NCBI RefSeq assembly: GCF_000004075.3
Contig: NC_026660.2
Span: 28,089,498 to 28,153,497, forward strand
DNA: 64,000 bases
DNA from: Cucumis sativus
Lineage: Eukaryota; Streptophyta; Magnoliopsida; Cucurbitales; Cucurbitaceae
Direction of reading: 5' to 3'
The notes beneath the pieces are model-generated. The model made no database searches. It was not told where the DNA came from and saw only the letters and a program-made list of their open reading frames with translations. Every line of letters begins with the position of its first letter. Positions within the stretch are counted from its first letter, which is position 1. This document shows, piece after piece, positions 37,047 through 47,633 of the stretch. The position numbers were made by a program, and so were the translations under genes.

Positions 37047-38321
37047 TGGTTTAATTAAACTATGTTTTGGTGGCTAATAAGACTTTCTTTCCATTCTCGT
37101 TAGCTTTTTAAATAATTGTTATAATTAAGAATCTAAATATTTCCATCTTAAACTTTACCTTACATGCATCTATTTTTGTTTCTTTTGATATCCTAAGTTG
37201 TATATCATAAAAGTGTAGTATCTCTCGCACAATCTTGATTTAGTCACGTTGGTAAAAATAATTTGCTTATACAAGTCAATAAGAGTAAGTAGATGAATGA
37301 TTAGTAAATATGCAATTCAAGTTTTACATTACAAGATAAAAAGAAGATTATTACTATATATATGAAAATTAAAAACATGTGTTAGGTGATTTTGACGAGG
37401 ACAACAAATAGATTCAATATTCATGGTTTATATTAAAAATAAAAAACAAAAAGTAATAACTAATAATTGATCATAAATTTAGAGTTAATTAAGGTAATAT
37501 CGTAGTATAATGATTTGGGCACTTTTGAGTTAAAGAGAATGAATATTAAATTGATCATGTGATAGGTAAGGGGAAAAAACAAATTAAACACAAACTATAT
37601 ATAAATATATTTCTTAGAATTAAGGAAATAAAAAGAAAAGATATGAATTTAGAATATTAAATTAAGAATAGAAATGGAGGGGGAGCGTAGTGCATTGGTG
37701 TTGTCACCCACTTGAATGACAACCTAATATTGGATGTAGAGAGCACTCACCAATTTCAATTTAATTAATTTTAATCTCATCACTATCTATTTCAAAATTG
37801 CTTATTATTTTCATACCTCGATTTAACCACATTAGCTATATAAAATCTCATCGCTATCCATTTCAATCAAACAGAGTATACTTATTTTGGAGTTTCTTGA
37901 ATTCTATTTTATATACTCACAATTGTTTAATTTTTAATATTTACATTTAATTTTTTTTTTTATTAATTATAGAGCATAGAATTTTTAAATTAAAAATTAA
38001 CTATTCTTTTTGTTTGGAAGTTCTTATGAATTAAAAAAAAATTAAATATTTATAAAATATAGTAAAATATTTTATAAATTTTCATTCACAATAACATGTG
38101 TTGTTTTGGCTGGAAATGGACCATTTAGTATATTTATTATTTTATGATACATGTGAATTTTATTTTATATTATTGATTTTTCCCTCTTCTTTTAAAGCGT
38201 GCAGTGACTTTCTATGATTGATAAAATTATATATATTTATGAGTATTGTGTATATATAAATAGGAGGAAGGAAATTGCATTGTTTTGTCCCAAAGATCTA
38301 ATTTAAACTTAAGAGAGGAAA
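37047..38321. other. Spacer between genes E and F
   Basis: AT-rich; carries the TATA box of gene F and nothing else recognised. Confidence 0.55.
38253..38262 (+). promoter_or_regulatory. TATA box of gene F
   Basis: TATATAAATA, 60-69 bases before the ATG of gene F, a canonical plant spacing and sequence. Confidence 0.6.
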
Positions 38322-39699
38322 ATGAAGCTTTATTCATTATTAAGTTTGTTAATTTTGGGTGTGTTATGGAGATCAGTGGGTGTAGCTTCAAGTTCAAGTG
38401 ATGTAGGAAGGCTCATTAATGTCACTACATTCAATGCAATGTTCAAATATCAAAAGGATCCACAATGTTCAAGCCAAGGGTTCTATAGTTACCAAGCTTT
38501 TTTAGCCGCGGCTCGTTCCTTTGGTAAGTTAGGATTTGCCACCACTGGAAAACTTGCTACTCGAAAGAGGGAGTTGCTCGCTTTCCTCGCTCAAACTTCT
38601 CATCAAACCACCGGTTAGTAGCACTCACTTAATACTTTTTATATTGTTATAATTATCAGTGATCTAATATGATATTAATCGAAAATGGGGACGTCTCTTT
38701 CCATCAGTACTTACAAGAATGTATGAGTAATGAGTATGTATAACTTCATGTTATTATCTTATAGAAATCACCACAAACTCCACTCATCCATTTAAGATTT
38801 TGAGTTAATCTACTATTTTAATTACAATGCTCGCTAATCATTAAAAGCATACATATTTCTGAATTCGTATTCTGCATACTATATATAGTAGACTGATACA
38901 TTGCAGTGACAATATTGAATAAAATAATTGTTTTTATATAGAAATCTGTGGTAACAGTCAATAAGGTATTGTGATTTGTTCATGTAATATGTGTAGGAGG
39001 ATGGCTAACTGCACCAGATGGTCCACTTTTTTGGGGATATTGCCACATAAGAGAAACCACTGAAGATTCCTATTGCAAAGCTGATCCTAAATGGCCTTGT
39101 GCTAAAGGCCAAAAATATTATGGTCGTGGACCAATGCAACTCCAAGGGTAAGTTAAATAATTAAGTAAGTACAGTACTCACAAATTTAATCTCTCCCTCC
39201 TTAATTAATTACAACTTTGATTTACAATATATATGAATCAAGAGAGATCGGTTGTGTTTAGAAATTAACGTAACCTTTGGTACGTATTTATTTTGCTTTG
39301 TTTTCTTCTTAAATTTAATTAATTAGTAACCAGAACTATGGGCAAGCCGGGAAAGCGTTAGGATTGGATTTGCTGAAGAACCCAGATTTAGTAGCTAAAG
39401 ACCCAGTTGTATCGTTCAAGACAGCGATTTGGTTTTGGATGACACCACAAGGAATTAAACCATCATGTCATGATGTTATGGTGGGCAAATGGAAACCCAC
39501 AGAAGCTGACAAAGCTGCTAAAAGAGTCCCTGGTTACGGTGTTGTCAGCAACATCATTGGAGGGCGAGAATGTGGGAGTGGTGCTAATACTGATGTTGCT
39601 GATAGATTTGGATTTTATGTAAGGTACTGCAAAATGTTGGGAGTCAATCCAGGAAAACACTTGGATTGCTTTTTTCAAGAACCTTTCACTCGAATGTAA
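38322..39699 (+). CDS. Chitinase-like GH19 protein without hevein domain, gene F (catalytic Glu to Gln)
   Basis: Three exons, 38322-38613, 38997-39147 and 39327-39699, give 271 residues. Signal peptide about 1-22, then directly the GH19 domain with no hevein domain. The first catalytic glutamate is glutamine (Q95 in SHQTTGGW), as in gene E; the second is kept (E117 in CHIRE). The junction of exons 2 and 3 reads MQLQGNQNYG, so the NYNYG motif is changed. It ends in FTRM. Genes E and F are adjacent, in the same orientation and share these traits, so they are a tandem pair that diverged after losing the catalytic residue. A well-formed TATATAAATA lies 60-69 bases before the ATG. Structure and splice sites are clean, so it looks like a working gene whose product is probably not a standard chitinase. 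Confidence 0.9.
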
Positions 39700-40130
39700 T
39701 GCCAACCTTCTTTTGTTTCAAAATCTAAAAGGCTTGTAATAACATGGAATGGAATAAAAGCTGGCTGAAAATGAGATGAGATCCAGAGAGAATTCTTAAT
39801 CCTTAACAAATATTTGATATCATTTGAACTAAACTCGTTTTTTTTTTCATGATTCGGATTTGATTTTTTAATACACGGATAACAATGAAGCATTTTCAAA
39901 TTATACAGCAAAATAAAAGCAAAGTCAAGAGAACAATTAAACTAAGAAATAGCAAAAGAAAAAAAAGGTAATACAGAATAGAATTCAAAGCGTAAAAGAA
40001 AGGATACTTGAATTCCACTTAACATTCCAGACTGAAAAGGGGTGATAAAATAAAACGCCAAAAGCTTAAAATTGTATCAAAATTAGAACACTTGTTCATC
40101 AGAAAACAAAAAAGGAAGAGAACAAAAGGA

Positions 40131-40223
40131 TCAAACCCAGATGAGGGAAGAGTCTAATGAGTTCACAACAAATTTATCTTGGTCGTACTCTGCAAGTGGG
40201 TCCTCTGCAAATTTCCACCACAT
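40131..40223 (-). CDS. Possible small ORF, 30 residues
   Basis: ATG-initiated frame of 30 codons (begins MWWKFAEDPLAEYD) in a patch of markedly lower AT content at about 40130-40370. The pyrimidine-rich stretch before it resembles a plant 5' leader. Composition looks protein-like, but it is short, no family is recognised and no expression evidence is available; it may equally be a fragment of a non-coding transcript. Confidence 0.2.
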   Translation of the reverse strand: MWWKFAEDPLAEYDQDKFVVNSLDSSLIWV

Positions 40224-40656
40224 CCCAAAAAACGTCAAAGACCTAATTGGTCACAAAAGGCAAGGGAAGAAGAGGAGTGAAAGTGAGTTTTGATCTGGTT
40301 TTCGTTCAACAAGGGATGCGTGAAGCGTGTTAGGGGCTACGTTTTCCAAGGGATCCTTGCGTTTTCTTCTTTTAGTTTTTTAATATTACGTTCTTAAAAA
40401 ATTATATGGATAAAACCATATCTATACGTTGTACAAATGTGTGTTTGAGTTCTTATATACCACTAATGCATATTGGTCACATTTTGGACCTAACACAATA
40501 TGATATATTTAATGATCATAAAAATAAATTTTGAATTTTCTTATTATATATGCAAGAACAAGAACTTAGTTAAATAATGAGCATACACCCACACCCAAAG
40601 TACTTTTGAAAGGCTTGAAAATATCTAAAATGGACATCAAGTGCATTACGAGGACA

Positions 40657-40675
40657 ATATATATATATATATATA
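40657..40675. repeat. (AT)9 microsatellite
   Basis: Perfect AT dinucleotide run between genes F and G. Another AT/TA run is at 46565-46586. Confidence 0.85.
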
Positions 40676-41180
40676 ATTTGAATAAGAGAAAATATCTTAG
40701 TTCCTAAAAACTTTGTTTATTAATATATATGATAGGGTTGGATTGATATCTTTTTCCTTTTTTTTGATGAGGTGTTAGCTCAATTTGGTGGATGACTTTG
40801 ACTATAATATGTGTATCTATCTTATAGTGCTAGAAATCCAAACAAAACCAATATAGGTGACTGTCTTATAAGAATCCATTGGATGTAGATTCATTAATTT
40901 ACTTTTGTGCTAATAATCATCACATTGTAAAATCGATTTCGATGGTTAATTAATTTGGACAGATGAACGATTTAAAATGTAATATATTAAAAAGGGTTTT
41001 TAACCTAAACTAAACTTAGTGTGAGAAATTAAAATCTGTAATTTAACTTAATATTAATATATTGTGGTGAATGGCGCAACAATTTAGGTAAATGATCTCA
41101 CAGCACCCACCACATAAATATCTATAACAATGGGGAATATGATATGATTTTATTGTGGAAAATTTATGCCAAAGCTTTGT

Positions 41181-41188
41181 TATATAAA
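41181..41188 (+). promoter_or_regulatory. TATA box of gene G
   Basis: TATATAAA, 34-41 bases before the first ATG and 49-56 before the second. With transcription usually starting about 30 bases downstream, the leader would be very short for the first ATG, which slightly favours the ATG at 41237. Confidence 0.5.
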
Positions 41189-41221
41189 TGATGGGAAGTT
41201 TTCATTTTCCATACAAGATCG

Positions 41222-42981
41222 ATGGAGCTTAAAAGAATGAAGAATAATGTTTATGCAATCATTTTCTTATCTAATTTTGCTTTGTTATTGTTTGGAGGGT
41301 CTGCTGAGCAATGCGGGTGGCAGGCCGGGGGCGCTGTTTGCCCCAACGGGCTGTGTTGCAGCCAATATGGGTGGTGCGGCACCGTCAAAGCCTACTGTGC
41401 GGAGGGCTGCCAAAGCCAATGTCGTCGTCGTTCAAACCCGACTCCTATCCGTGGTGGTGGTGGAGGCTACATTGGTGGGCTAATCAGCGAGGACACTTTC
41501 AACCAAATGTTTAAGCATAGAAATGAACCAGACTGTCAAAACAATGGAATCTATAACTACCGTGCTTTTCTTAATGCTGCTCAATCCTTTAATGGCTTTG
41601 CTACAACGGGAGATGAGTCCACTCGTAAAAGGGAGCTGGCGGCTTTCTTCGGCCAAACCTCTAAGGAAACTACAGGTTATTAGTTTAGGGGTTTTGCTTT
41701 TCTTGTAAAGCTCACTTGTTAATAATAAGTGTAATTAAAAGTTTATGGTTTATTGTATAGGAGGATGGGAAACCGCACCCGATGGTCCATATGCATGGGG
41801 ATATTGTTTCGCAAGACAAATAGATCGGAGTAGTTACTGCTCACCTAGCTGGGACTGGCCTTGCGCTCCTAACCAACAATATTACGGACGTGGACCTATG
41901 CAAATCTCTTAGTAATTCTTATATTTCATATTCCTTCCTTTTTTAAAAAAAAGTATTTTCAATAGTCTTCATTTGGTTGATGGTACAATAAACTAAACTA
42001 TACTTTATTTGCTTCATGTCTGTATAGATAGGTTTTAGCTTAATGGGTTCATTTTCTTGGTGTAGGTTGGGTAGAGTCATTATTAATCCAACCTTATGTG
42101 AAACAGGGTAGCTTTTTTTTATAGAACATAGCTCATTGAGTCATTGTAATTTTAAAGTTTTAGTGATATGAAAATAATTTTGAATTGTGAAATTGAAATT
42201 TCTAAAACCTCGATATGACTTTTAAAAATATTGGTAGGAAGTGTATAACGGTATTTAGAGACGGAACGGTTTTCATAGGTTTAATTTTCAAAAATCAAAA
42301 TCATTTTTGTTTTTTTTGTTTTTTTGTTTTTAATTTTGGTGGTTTTTTATTTTTCAAAAAATAAAATTTTTCATTTTTCATCAAACTTCAAATAGAAAAT
42401 GAAGTTGATATTTTGTTTTTCTATTATTTTTTAAAAAAAACAGTAATGATGAAAAATATTAATCAATTTTTTACTCATAATACAGTTTAGTTTTTAAATA
42501 TATTGGTAAGGAAGTGGATTAGGATAAAACAAAAGAAACTCATAGGTTGAAATAATTGATAACTATAGTTAGATTATTAATATCTTTATGTTGCTTTGAT
42601 TTAATTATTAGCAATTACAACTACGGACAAGCTGGTCGAGCTTTGGGGTTGGATTTACTAAACAATCCAGATTTGGTAGCCACTGATGCAGAGGTAGCAT
42701 TCAAGACAGCCATTTGGTTTTGGATGACACCACAAGGAAACAAACCATCATCTCACGATGTTATTACCGGTCGATGGCAGCCATCAGACTCCGATAGAGA
42801 TTCGGGAAGATACCCTGGTTACGGTGTCATTACCAACATCATTAATGGTGGAGTCGAATGTGGAGGTGGTTATAATGATGCAGTGAACGGTAGAATTGAA
42901 TTTTACAAAAGGTACTGTGACATGTTAGGTGTTAGCTATGGAGACAACTTGGACTGCTACCATCAAAGGTCTTTTGCTTAA
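41222..42981 (+). CDS. Class I chitinase-like protein with hevein domain, gene G (second catalytic Glu to Gln)
   Basis: Three exons, 41222-41675, 41761-41911 and 42612-42981, give 324 residues (319 if the ATG at 41237 is used; both give a signal peptide). Hevein domain about 29-68 with eight cysteines, an Arg/Pro/Gly linker with a run of glycines, then GH19. The first catalytic glutamate is kept (E149), but the preceding His is Lys (SKETTGGW). The second catalytic glutamate is glutamine (Q171 in CFARQ). MQISYNYNYG spans intron 2, whose donor is TCTTA/GTAATT. It ends in HQRSFA with no vacuolar propeptide. It should still bind chitin through the hevein domain while having weak or no hydrolytic activity; this is inferred. 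Intron 2 is 700 bases, longer than in the other members. TATATAAA at 41181-41188. Confidence 0.9.
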
Positions 42982-43123
42982 ACCTTGATAACAAAGTATT
43001 AGCAGAGATATATGTGAGAAAAACCATAACATCAAAGTATGATCGCAGAAATATGTGATGTAATGTCCGTAACTTTGGAATAAATTGTTGTTTTTCTCAC
43101 CTTAATAAAGGCATGCCTATTTA

Positions 43124-43140
43124 TGTGTGTGTGTGTGTGT
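43124..43140. repeat. (TG)8 microsatellite
   Basis: TG run between gene G and the acyl-activating enzyme gene, in the convergent 3' region. Confidence 0.9.
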
Positions 43141-43263
43141 TTGATTTCTATATTTGAACAAGAACTATTATCACAAAGTAACTCTCAATAGTTTAGTCTA
43201 AACAATCATAATTGGTTTGTACTGTGTAATAGATAATTTGGAATCTCTTTTCTCCAAATTAGT

Positions 43264-45512
43264 TCAAGAAAGGCTTCCCATAGCCTTAGCTCTTTCCCTC
43301 AATATGAACTTTTGAACCTTTCCTGTTGAAGTCTTTGGCAAATCTTGAAATACTATCGTTCGAGGCGCCATGTAATGCGGCAAACGATCTCGACAGTAAT
43401 CGATAAGTTGTTGGGCAGTGACGGTGTTGCATCCTTCCTTCAATACAACAAATGCACAAGGTGTCTCTCCCCAATGATCATCAGGGCGGGCTACAACGGC
43501 AGCCTCTAGAACTGATGGATGACTGAACAAAATAGTTTCGACCTCGACTGTGCTTATATTCTCCCCACCTGAGATGATGACGTCCTTCAGGCGATCCTTT
43601 ACTTCGATATAATGATCAGGGTGTTTCACTGCAGCATCTCCACTGTGAAACCACCCTCCCATGAAAGCTTCCTCTGTTGCTTTTTGGTTTTTGAAGTATC
43701 CACTCATCACAGTATTCCCTCTAAACATTATCTCTCCCATTGTTTTCCCATCAGTCGGAACGCTAGCCATCGTCTTGGGATCTCTTACATCCACCTCCTG
43801 CAGACCAACATGATGGATGCCTTGACGAGCTCGAATCCTTGATTTTTCATCAGAAGGAAGATCATCCCACATTGGCTTCCATGTGCAATATGTCCCAGGA
43901 CCATATGTCTCAGTTAGACCATACAAGTGACAGATTCGGAATCCCATCTCTTCCATCTCAGCAAGTACCTGTGGCGGAGGTGGCGAACCGCCTGTCAAGA
44001 CATCCACCTTGTTTGGAAGTAGCCTGCGATCACTCACGGGAGAGTTCGCAATCATGTTCAAGACAGTGGGTGCAGCAGCCATGTGTGTGGCATTGTGCAA
44101 AGCTATTTTCTCAAATATTGCCTTAGGTGAGACTTTTCTGAGACAAAGATTTGTACCACCTTGAGCTGCAACTCCCCAAGTAAGGCACCATCCATTGCAA
44201 TGAAACATAGGACAAGTCCAAAGGTAAACCGGCATCGATCCCATTCCACCGAGCAGAACTGTTGCCAAGGAATTGAGATAGGCACCTCTATGACTATATA
44301 CAACCCCTTTAGGCATAGATGTAGTGCCAGAAGTGTAGTTTATACTAATTGGATCCCATTCGCTTTTCGGTCTTCGGACCTCAAATTCACAACTCCCAGA
44401 TGCAATCAGACTTTCATATTCATAAACATTAGAAGATATCGAAGCTGGAGATGAACCATGCTCAGAATCAAGAATCAAAACTAGTTTAGGTGGTTCTGAA
44501 TCTCCTTGTTCAAGTAGCCGGATTGCCTCGCAAGCAACTTCAAACAACTGATGATCTACAAAAATGATCTTAGCTTCTGAATGTCTCAGCAAGACTGACA
44601 CCATAGATGAATCGTGGCGACTATTCAAAGTACAAAGAACAGCACCAGCCATGGGAACAGCAAAGTGGAGCTCATACATGGCAGGGACATTAGGAGCCAG
44701 AGTTGCAACCTGTTCAACACAAGTTCAAACTTGCAATTTCCAGCAAGAAATCTCATAGCCACAACAGAATCAAAGAGCATACCATTAAAGAAAACTGAAT
44801 TACTATTTCTCACATAACTTATTGATAAAAAAAAACTTAAAGCTGATATGTAAAAAAAAAATTAATATTATATCATCTAACACCATCTATTGCCCACCTG
44901 CTCTAATAACATCTTAAATGGTCCCAGTAGCTCAAGCTCATCCACCACTATTTAAACCCAAAAATTAGCATAGAACAATCTTTGAATTTGGCCACAAAAT
45001 CCAGGAGAATGTTGATTTCAATTCCTACCCACTATTCAGTATCTACTCAAAAAAAAAAAAACATTAATCCATTCTGCAACAATCAACCAACATACATATT
45101 GAATCAGAATATGACAATCAAAAACACCAAACAAAATGTGAAGAAACCCAACTGAATCACTACATCAACAATGCAAATTAGAGCAACTCACCACTTGACC
45201 AGAGGAAATCCCAAGCTGGGTCATCGCAGAAGCCAATTTGAGACACCGATTATAGGTTTCTTCCCAAGTAAACGACATAGAACCGTACACAATCGAAGTT
45301 GTGTCTCTGTAAGCTTTAGCCGTTCGTTCCAAAAAGCTTATCGGAGACAGAGGAACATCGTTTGCAGGGCATCGAACCAAACCCGTCATCGATTTCCAAG
45401 ATTCAGGCAAATCAGAGAAACCACGACGGTTCGAAGGGAAATTCCAAGTCCAAAGCGCTCTGTTCAAGCTCACAACTGAACGGAACAAGTGGTTGTGAAG
45501 AAACCGATTCAT
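43264..45512 (-). CDS. Acyl-activating enzyme (AMP-dependent acyl-CoA synthetase), AAE1/AAE2 type
   Basis: Two exons, 45192-45512 and 43264-44709, give 588 residues. It activates a carboxylic acid with ATP and joins it to CoA. The ATP-binding signature [12 protein letters not shown] lies near residues 231-242; [14 protein letters not shown] and [15 protein letters not shown] carry the adenylate and hinge motifs; the C-terminal lysine for adenylation is in [11 protein letters not shown]. The first 35 residues are rich in Arg, Ser and Leu and poor in acids ([20 protein letters not shown]), like a mitochondrial presequence. The C-terminus is SLS, not a standard peroxisomal PTS1, so mitochondria are favoured. 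The short- or medium-chain substrate is not readable from sequence. The Arabidopsis counterpart by synteny, from memory, is AAE2 (At2g17650). Confidence 0.92.
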
Positions 45513-47633
45513 TGTTGCGATTGTGAAGAAGTTGAAAGAAATCTACAACTCCCCTTTTGGGTTTTTCTTTGATCCGTGCGAAGTTTTCCAATGGGATTTT
45601 AGAGAATCTTCATCTGGGTTCTTGAGAAGAGACGAAACAGCCAATTTGAGAAATGGGTATTGGGATGGCGGTAGATTGAAGCACATGGGCACTTTCAAAA
45701 TATGATCCTTCTGAGTATGAGAAATATATTTGGATCAAATCTACTTTTCTTTACTTTATCCATCTTTGGATAAAACTCACTATCATTGCCTTTTTCGTTC
45801 ATTTCATCGTTAAACCAAAAACTTTAGCACATCAGTCATTACGTAATGGATCAACCTCAACATTCCACCTCATAATCTACTTTTTTTTTACTTTATACTT
45901 TTAAAACACACAAACTCAAATGTATTTAGGACTAAAAAAGGTAATTTAATCTTTTCCCTCTTCATCGATTGTATTCATCTCAATTAGTTTAATTATGCTT
46001 AGATTAGTCTTGTTTTGATGAGTTGTAATTTTAAATTTCCTTACACGATTGTCTTAAATTTATATGTAAATTAGTCAAATGTATAAATATATTTGTTATA
46101 TTTGATTAAAGCATACAAAATGTGAAAAAATGAAATACTTATAATTTAGATGTTTTGATCCATCAAATTTACCTATGAAGTTGATATTTTGTCGGTATCT
46201 TTTTTTTGTAAAGTTGACCATTAACATTTACATGTGAATGTTTTTAGATTAATTAATCTAAAGTTTAAATATAGAGAGGGTTGATCAAGATTCAAGACCA
46301 AGTAATTTGAATTTAAAAACAGCTCATATATAGATTTGATATCAAAATAATTATATTTTAATTTTTCGGATAAGAAATGAACTTAAAAGACCAAAAAAAC
46401 AAAATATGGTGATGGGTTTGATTTGATTTTTAGTATAAAATTGGACATTGTGATTTATATTTCATAAAATTGATTTTTTATAGGAAAAATAATTAAAATC
46501 GAATCGAACTAAAGGTATTGTAACTTTATATTGTACATATTTTTTACGATGATTCATGGAGATTTATATATATATATATATATATAAGATATTGAATTAA
46601 TGTTGTGTGGAATGTAATCAAGCCTCTAACCTCAAATTAATGATCAATCTATAAGTAAATTAAGTTGTGTTCATATTAATCCTTCTAAAAAAATATTTCA
46701 CTCATTGATATTGATTTGTGACGTGTTTTTGGATGAAATCGTTTGGATTGAGAGTATAGAAATGGGAAAGAAACGGTTGTTTATACCCTCTTTATATTCA
46801 AGATATTTGATCATTCATTTTTTTACTATTTTATCTTTAAACTTTTAATTTAAAAAGTTTTCCAATTCTATCTCTTTAGCAAATTCATGTTCTAAGTATT
46901 GTTTAAAAAAGGTTGTTAGAACTAAACATTTATTACAACCAAGAATATGAAATTCATAAAATGTTTAGAGAAAACTTCATTATAACATTTTTTTTATTGA
47001 GATCTGAATTTTAGCAAAATTATTTAGTGTCTATGTACAAAACTTGTTGATTAGCGAGTGAATTAACGAAAATTAAGCAATTGGAAGAAATTAATAGTTT
47101 AAAATCCAAATTGATGCAACCTAATTAGGGTCGAATATGAAGTTTTCTTTTTTAGATCTGACTGATAGTTTGATTTTTACGATTTAACCAACATAAGTGT
47201 AACATTTGTGTCCAAATAAATAGATAATGGACCCCTTTGATTTCATATTATATATAATCTTCAGATATCATTACCCAAATGTAAAAGAAAAAAACAGAAA
47301 AATCTGAACTCAGAGGATGTCAATCACCATAAACCTCAATTTTTTGTTATATGATGATTGATGATGAAAGGAGAAACAACCAAATACAAGTGAAGTAAAA
47401 ATTGCTTTCTTCAGATTTTTGCAAATCTAATACAGCACAAATTTGTTGTCTTGAATTGAGATTATTGAAACAAGAAACGCATTCCCAACTCTGGCATCTT
47501 GGGAAAACTTAGAACAAAAAATATAAATATAATTCAAAGACAAAGGCAAATTTGGTGGAACTTTGACCCACCCAAAAATCGTAAGAAAAACTGTTTATGA
47601 ATGGTGGGATAAGTTATTCTCCCTTAGTTGATC
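45513..47633. other. Intergenic between acyl-activating enzyme and IDH
   Basis: Upstream region of the acyl-activating enzyme gene and 3' flank of IDH, with a TA microsatellite at 46565-46586. No further gene seen. Confidence 0.6.

Larger units (their letters stand above)
39700..41221. other. Spacer between genes F and G
   Basis: A less AT-rich patch at about 40130-40370 holds the 30-codon ORF described separately; an AT microsatellite and the gene G TATA box follow. Confidence 0.5.

Noticed and set aside
41903-41916. In-frame TAG at the end of exon 2 of gene G
   Set aside because: Same situation as in gene E: the donor TCTTA/GTAATT with the acceptor before 42612 gives MQISYNYNYG in frame.
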